A stretch of DNA of 64,000 bases from Cymbidium sinense (taxonomy: Eukaryota; Streptophyta; Magnoliopsida; Asparagales; Orchidaceae). Each line of letters begins with the position of its first letter. Position 1 is the first letter of the stretch. Below the pieces are notes generated by a model. The model was not told the DNA's origin. It saw only the letters and a program-made list of their open reading frames with translations, and did not search any database. Below, piece by piece: positions 58,691-64,000 of the stretch. Made by a program: the position numbers and the translations under genes. Location of the stretch: contig CM038214.1 in the NCBI GenBank assembly GCA_021442155.1, forward strand, positions 142,886,040 to 142,950,039. The letters run 5' to 3'.

Positions 58691-60559
58691 AATCAACACA
58701 TTAATAGAGAAAAGAGAACTCAACATTCATACACTTATGCTATAAGTACATGCAGTTCTTATGTATTTATAACTAGTATCATAACATATATTATTATTCA
58801 TTTATAAGCTTTTGAAAAATACATTTTGATTTAATAGTGAGTATAGCCATGCATATATTAAATTAAATCAACACATGCAAGCTTACATAAAGGAAATCAA
58901 TTTTAGTTTACTTGATTTTAAAAAGATGGATGCATGAATTCAAATGACATACCAAATTTAACATGATTGGAAAGAGGACAATCAAATATAAGCATGTGAT
59001 TCATTCAACCAAACTAGTTCATAAGGATAATAAAATCAAATAAGATTATTTAAAGCAAACCAAAGCTTTGTTTTCTTAATTAAGTTTTGGATTTGATTTG
59101 ATTGAAAGAGGTGAAGAGAAATCATCACTTGTTGTTTTAAACCCATTCCCACATTAGTGATATGATTTAATTTAAGGAAATGTAATTAAGTTAATTTTAT
59201 GGGTAACCCTAATTTTATGAATTACTTATCCATACCTATATCAGCTTGAAGTAATTAACTAAATAATTATGAGCCAACATGATATTCATGGAAAATAAAC
59301 TTACAATGATCCTAGGAAATAAATGGGGCCTAATGCAATTGGCTCATGATTAAAAGTTAATTAGATTAAGATACTTAATTAATTACTCTTATGGTTTTCC
59401 CACACATGTGGACTAACCGTAATTTTATTAAACTCTTATAGCTTATTAAACACTTAAAGATCTATGATTAAGCCCATAACTTAATATGATTAAATTAAAT
59501 TTTTCTAGCAGATCTAATCACGATCGTCCATTTTGATCATGCAGAATGGACAGTGCGTGATCTAATGTGATGCGAGTGAGGGAGAATGGAGTCTGTTTGC
59601 CATTGTTCACGTGATCCAATCTTTCCCGATCTTGGATCAACTCCAAAAGGATCCCACACCTTCATGACATCGTTCAGAGGGGATCCAATAATAAATATCA
59701 CACGAGATGCAAGTTTTCTTCAAAAATCTCCAACCCATTTTTTCTAAAGGATTGGTTTTGGAAGCAGACCTCACTGGTGCTCAAGACTGGAAGCTTCAAT
59801 GATTGAGGAAGCTTTATCTAGTGGAGACAAAGGCCTATTGAGTAGCAACTGGATCAATTCATTAATGTTTGCTCGGAAGGCCACAAATCGATGATTTAGA
59901 GGTTGTCTTTGATTGAAGTCCCACCTTTGGTGCTCGAGAAGCTTGGGATGATTTGTTCTTACTTGATGAGGCATAGGGATGGTGCGTGCAAAGTTAATTT
60001 TAGTTTGATGGAGAAATGGAGAAGTTAGGTCAGAAATTGGGAGTGTCCTATTTAGGGATGGATGAGAATGGCATTTTTTGATCGAGGAATGAAGCTTAAG
60101 AGCTTAGAGAATGGCTCTAGAAGATTGTCTTGGGTAGCTAAGGCTCTGAAGAATAATTTTTGTGTGTGTTTGAGTGAAAATGAGGGGTGTATACCCCATT
60201 CATCTTGATCAGACGGTTGGATCTAGTTTGGCTTCTAGTGGCCGCCATCTGAGTCGTGGGTGGCAGGAAAGAGGTGAGTTGGCTCGACTTGGTTGGTTAA
60301 AGTTGTGGAGGTGGCTGCTAAGGAGGAATCATGGATGTCCTATGAGTTTCTAATGCTCTAATGGGAGAGTGAGGTTATTTCACCTCCCATGGGTCATGAC
60401 CCACCCAACCACCCCTTGGGTCAAGCTGGGCAATGTCCTAGGTGCCTGGTGGACCATTGGGAGGAACCAAGGAAAATGTAAATGACCACTTACATGGCTG
60501 ATTTGTCTCATGTGATGCCTTTGACCAAAGGGTAGAATGATCATTTGAGATTGAATTTG

Positions 60560-61450
60560 ATTTAGGTAAATTTGAAATGAGCCAAAAGGGGGTTAGCCCA
60601 AATTTCAAGTCAATTGGAGTTAATTTGGTTAGGTTTGGCTCAATTTAACTCATTTAGGTCAAATTGGGTTAGGTTGGGTCAAGTTGACTAATTGGCCAAA
60701 TTAGGTCAAACTAAGAGTTGGGTCAAGTGGTTTAGTTTGGATTAGATTTGAATTTGGCTCATTTGAATTCATTTGGGTCAAATGGGTTATGTTGACCAAT
60801 TTGACCAAATTTGCCAAATTGGCTTGGGTTGAGTGTTGGTTTGGGTTTAGTTGACCAATTAAAGATAATTGTAGGCTTTGGTTTCAATTAATTTGGATTT
60901 GTTTTTCATTTAGGCCAACTTGAACATTTAGGTCAATTTGTGCTAAGTAGGTCAATTGGGTTCAATTGGTCCAATCATGGCTTTGGTCAAGTTCAATAAT
61001 CAATTTGGAATGAACTTGAGCCATTGATTGCAATCAATTTGGTTTATATTTTGATTCAACCCAATTTGGTCTTTTAGGTCAATTTTGGTCAACTTGGGTC
61101 AAGAGGGATAATTGGGTTTGGTTTGACTCAATTGAAAGTCAAGTCATATTCAAATATTGATTTTGATTTGGTATGAATCATTGGTTTCAAAGGACTTAAC
61201 TTTGGTTGTAATTTGGCTAGTTTGGGATCATATGGGTTAAGGGGTTGACTTGGTCAAATGACCAAGTTGAGTTGGTTTGACCATATTTATGATAATTGAT
61301 CAACCTAGGGTGATCAATAATCATGATGGATGGTTTTGATGGGTTTGGTTCTATCCAATTTGGGTAGGATTAAAACTTGGCTCAAATAGGTTAAATTGGG
61401 CACTTTGGGTCAAGTGGATCAATTGGGTTTAGTTGGCTTGATTTTTTTTT
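60560..61450 (-). promoter_or_regulatory. GGTCAA/TTGACC cluster in the solo LTR
   Basis: More than 20 GGTCAA or TTGACC words occur, the inverted counterpart of 14,440-15,215. The motif core equals the WRKY W-box (TTGACC). Presence is direct; function is inference. Confidence 0.4.
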
Positions 61451-62160
61451 GGATTTAGTTTATTTATGGATTTGGGTTTGATATAATTTCAATTGGCTTG
61501 GGTTCAAATGAGGGTTTGTTTTTTGTTGGTCATGACTTAAATTTTTTTGAGTTTGGATTTATTTTGATTTTATTTTTTATTTGTGAATATTATTGAAGGT
61601 ATGATTTATGAGAAAATCAATTGAATTTGGTTTTGAATTTTAAGTTCATGGGTTGGGTCATTGTAAGCTTCATATTTTGATTTTTTGATTTAGTTTGATT
61701 TAGTTTTAATCATTTAAATGTTGATTTGATTTATTTTGAAGATGATTGATGATATGTGAGAAAATCAATGAGTTTTTAGTTGATTTGGATAATATTTAGC
61801 TAAGTCCATGGGATATGTCATATCTTAGGAAGAGTTTTAAAGTTTGATTTGATCATATGATTTAATCATTTGGTTTTGGAATTTGGATTTGGGTGGATTT
61901 TAATTTTAATTTGATGTTTGAATTGAACTTGAGGTTTGGTTTGAGAAGGTGAACATGAATTGGTTTTGGGTTGAAGGTGATTATTATCCTAATCCCTAAG
62001 GCATTACTTAATCATATGGTTAACCCTTCTAAGTCTTTAGGCTTAGGTTAAGTGATTACCTAATTGTTAGAAGTGTCTTATGACTAAGGAAGTCTTAGTC
62101 TCTAAAAGTCTCCTAAGTCTAAGATTGGAAGATTGAATCTGCACTCCAAAAGTGAGGTCA

Positions 62161-62445
62161 AAGTGTTGCCTTTAGAGATAGATGATTAGAAGACCGAAGC
62201 CAAGTTTCACATTATAGACTTGGATACATCTTTCAGTGCTTTGCTTGGTAGACCATGGATACATAAGAACAACATAATTCCATTTTCTCTACATCAGTGT
62301 ATGAAGTTCATGAGAGGTGGGATCATCTACTATGGCAAAGGAGATCTCAAGCCATTTACAGTTCATGAGGTCGCATATATGAGGATGCAGCTTACTACCT
62401 CCTTCAAAATCAATAAATTTATTCTCATGAACTTGGCCAAAGTTT
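62161..62445 (+). pseudogene. second gypsy element: protease, C-terminal part
   Basis: It resumes after the LTR with VLPLEIDD, one stop, then KTEAKFHIIDLDTSFSALL and the hallmark LLGRPWIH at 62,241-62,264, within the open frame 62,220-62,447 that continues to a conserved KFMRGGIIYYGKGDLKPF stretch. Together with 54,480-55,404 it is one protease gene split by the solo LTR. Confidence 0.85.
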
Positions 62446-63090
62446 AAAAATAAAAGAAAAAGATAAAGAAAAAAAAAGGAAAGAGAAAAAGAAAAGAAAT
62501 GAGAAAATGAAAAAAAATAAAAGGGAGAGAAATTAGATTTGGAGGAAGTGGAGCGACGATTCCACCCACAGTTACTCCATTTAAACATATGGGATGATGA
62601 CCTAACCTCCACTAGGCATGAAGAGGCTTAGGAGAGGCACTAGGGTTGGAAATCCTCCGTATTGGCTACCCAATAGAAGATATGTCCTAGCTACCAAGAG
62701 TACACTTACTATCCATACAAACTTAGAATCTAATTCATAGGATGAGTCTTATATGGTTAGTACACCAGCCAACTCTTCTCAGCAGTAGATTCCCTTGGAG
62801 GTGACACTTAAGCCAGATAATAATGAAGATTGGGCTCCAAAGCAAAGCATAAGTGTATCCAAGTTTATATGTGAAATAGTTAGGCATCGGTTAGGAACCT
62901 TAGCTCTAACCCCACTTTCCCCTCAAAAAGTTAAGGGTTTAGTAGTTATGGAAGCACCAAAGTCATCCACAGGAGTGAAGACTCAGAGGTTCTTTTTGGG
63001 AGCATCATCCTCAAGTCAAGAAGTTGATGTAGAACTTGAGGATGATTCATATAAAGGTTTAATAGAATTATCTTTTGATTAGTACTTGCC
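62446..63090 (+). pseudogene. second gypsy element: purine-rich protease-RT linker
   Basis: A nearly pure A/G tract at 62,447-62,530 would encode Lys/Glu/Arg-rich sequence, the counterpart of 7,405-7,490. The open frame 62,795-63,082 (95 codons) has no domain I can name, but its VRHRLGTLALTPLSPQKVKG block matches 7,845-7,905 of the first element, so it is a conserved part of the family polyprotein. The minus frame 62,289-62,612 is a shadow. Confidence 0.65.
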
Positions 63091-63300
63091 TTGTGTTCAT
63101 AATTTAGCAAAGAAAGGGTGAATCCCACATACTTGGTCAAAGTGTAGTCAGACTACTTCGAAAGAAATTGGAAGAACAAATGCAAAAGCTCTCAATCAAG
63201 ATCAAGACTAGGAATTGTTATAGTGGGTCTAGTTGATGATGATGATTACTACTTTGTCATCACCAATCATTAAGAATCTGATAGGTTCTTTTCAAATCAC
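63091..63300 (+). other. degraded stretch of the linker
   Basis: Low coding quality with stops; it contains a DDDYYFVITNH-like segment near 63,235-63,275 that parallels 8,160-8,200 in the first element. Confidence 0.45.
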
Positions 63301-64000
63301 ATTAACTCATATGAGGAGTTGTTCTTAAAAATTGATGATCTAGATGATTTTAAAGTCAAAGATGCACCACCAAAGTTTGATGAAGCGATCAAGTCAACCA
63401 TCAATGAGCTCAAGGTAATCAACTTAGGAATAGAAGAAGATCCGGGCATGACATACATCAGTTCTTTATTGAATGAAATTAAAATCAATGACTTAATTAG
63501 TCTATTGACTGAGTTTAAGAACTGCATTGCATGGAGTTATTAAGTGATGCTTAGATTGGCTCCTTACGTAGCGATTCATAAACTAGCAGTAGAGCCTACT
63601 ACTAACCCTATCAAGCAAGCTCCCAGATGTATGCGATTAGACATAGAATAACAAGTCATTTATGAAGGTAAGAAATTGATCGATGTGGGAATCATTTGGT
63701 AAAAAAATACCTAACTGGTTAGTCAACATTGTCATAGTTAAGAAAAACTATGGCCAAATTCACATATTTGTCAATTTTAGGAATTTAAATAAGGGATGTC
63801 CAAAATATGAATTTCCACTTCCAATCCTGGAGTTGATGGTGGACATTGCCTTATCTCATGCAGTCTTCTCTTTCATGAATGCCTCATCTGGATATAACCA
63901 AATAAAGATGACCCTTGAAGATGAAAGAAACACTGCTTTTAGTACACCCAATCATAATTTAATGCTACAAGGTCATGCCTTTCAACCTTAAACATGTCGG
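63301..64000 (+). pseudogene. second gypsy element: reverse transcriptase, N-terminal half, cut by window end
   Basis: The frame 63,319-63,543 (NLGIEEDPGMTYISSLLNE, FKNCIAWSY) is the conserved segment just before gypsy RT. After one stop, KLAVEPTTNPIKQAPR leads into the fingers. The frame 63,683-63,991 carries IVIVKKNYGQIHIFVNFRNL, KGCPKYEFPLPILELMVD and FSFMNASSGYNQIKM, the usual RT blocks up to the palm, with N for the expected Asp in the first catalytic position (FMD to FMN). The YVDD block would lie beyond the window. Frames are separated by at least two breaks. Confidence 0.88.

Larger units (their letters stand above)
55405..62160 (-). mobile_element. solo LTR (~6.75 kb) of the same gypsy family, inserted in opposite orientation
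   Basis: Read on minus, it starts at 62,160 like 13,205 onward, stays collinear through 17,740 (at about 58,860), continues with ~2.4 kb not present elsewhere in the window (58,850-56,450), and ends like 1-1,045. It therefore covers one complete LTR and no internal region. GTGTT lies at both junctions (about 55,409 and 62,163), a candidate 5-bp target duplication, although exact TG/CA ends could not be fixed. It splits the protease gene of the host element. No coding sequence is supported in it; frames at 56,361-56,579 and 59,771-59,974 show no known domain. Confidence 0.75.

Noticed and set aside
59771..59974. Minus-strand 67-codon frame in the solo LTR
   Set aside because: No recognisable domain; the corresponding part of the other LTR copy does not keep the frame by eye.
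1..64000. rRNA, tRNA or intact host genes
   Set aside because: No stretch resembled rRNA or a tRNA cloverleaf, and no multi-exon host gene could be built from the open frames.

Overview
The window looks like plant nuclear DNA from a repeat-rich flowering plant chromosome. Evidence for this: degenerate plant-type telomere motif (TTTAGGG and TTTAGG variants), very large Ty3/gypsy retrotransposons of the Tat/Ogre type (they carry a second RNase H domain), and partial copies of a plant glycine-rich RNA-binding protein (GRP) gene. I see no intact cellular gene, no rRNA or tRNA gene, no CRISPR array and no bacterial-style operon. All gene-like segments are decayed. The species cannot be named from the sequence.

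Layout. (1) 1-20,254 is one decayed giant Ty3/gypsy element plus recombined pieces: end of the 5' LTR (1-1,045), a leader with ~75-bp tandem repeats, broken gag, protease, RT/RNase H, second RNase H and integrase (about 4.0-10.6 kb), a 3' untranslated block (10.6-13.2 kb), the first two thirds of a 3' LTR (13.2-17.8 kb), then a second copy of the 3' untranslated block (17.8-20.25 kb). (2) 20,255-21,665 is a ~340-bp satellite. (3) 21,680-53,132 is a 31-kb domain of degenerate telomere-like, T-rich repeats, always with the G-rich strand on +. Seven partial GRP gene copies and at least three short GRP stubs lie in it, all on the minus strand. It also holds a 4.15-kb poly(A)-tailed element (26.1-30.3 kb) and two copies of a truncated gypsy fragment. 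The stretch 35.06-43.64 kb is tandemly repeated at 43.99-53.06 kb. (4) 53,133-64,000 is a second gypsy element of the same family (gag, protease, start of RT), split by a ~6.75-kb solo LTR of that same family in opposite orientation (55,405-62,160).

Putting the LTR pieces together (inverted solo LTR against 1-1,045 and 13,205-17,773) suggests an LTR near 6.7 kb and an internal region near 12 kb. The full element would be about 25 kb, which is in the Ogre size range.

The most unusual feature is the composite subtelomere-like repeat: telomere-like DNA that has captured the C-terminal part and 3' UTR of a GRP gene and amplified it in one fixed orientation, later joined by a gypsy fragment and duplicated in ~8.9-kb units. 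Some G/C-rich patches inside the telomere-like DNA resemble known long-read basecalling errors at telomeric repeats, so base-level accuracy there should be treated with caution.
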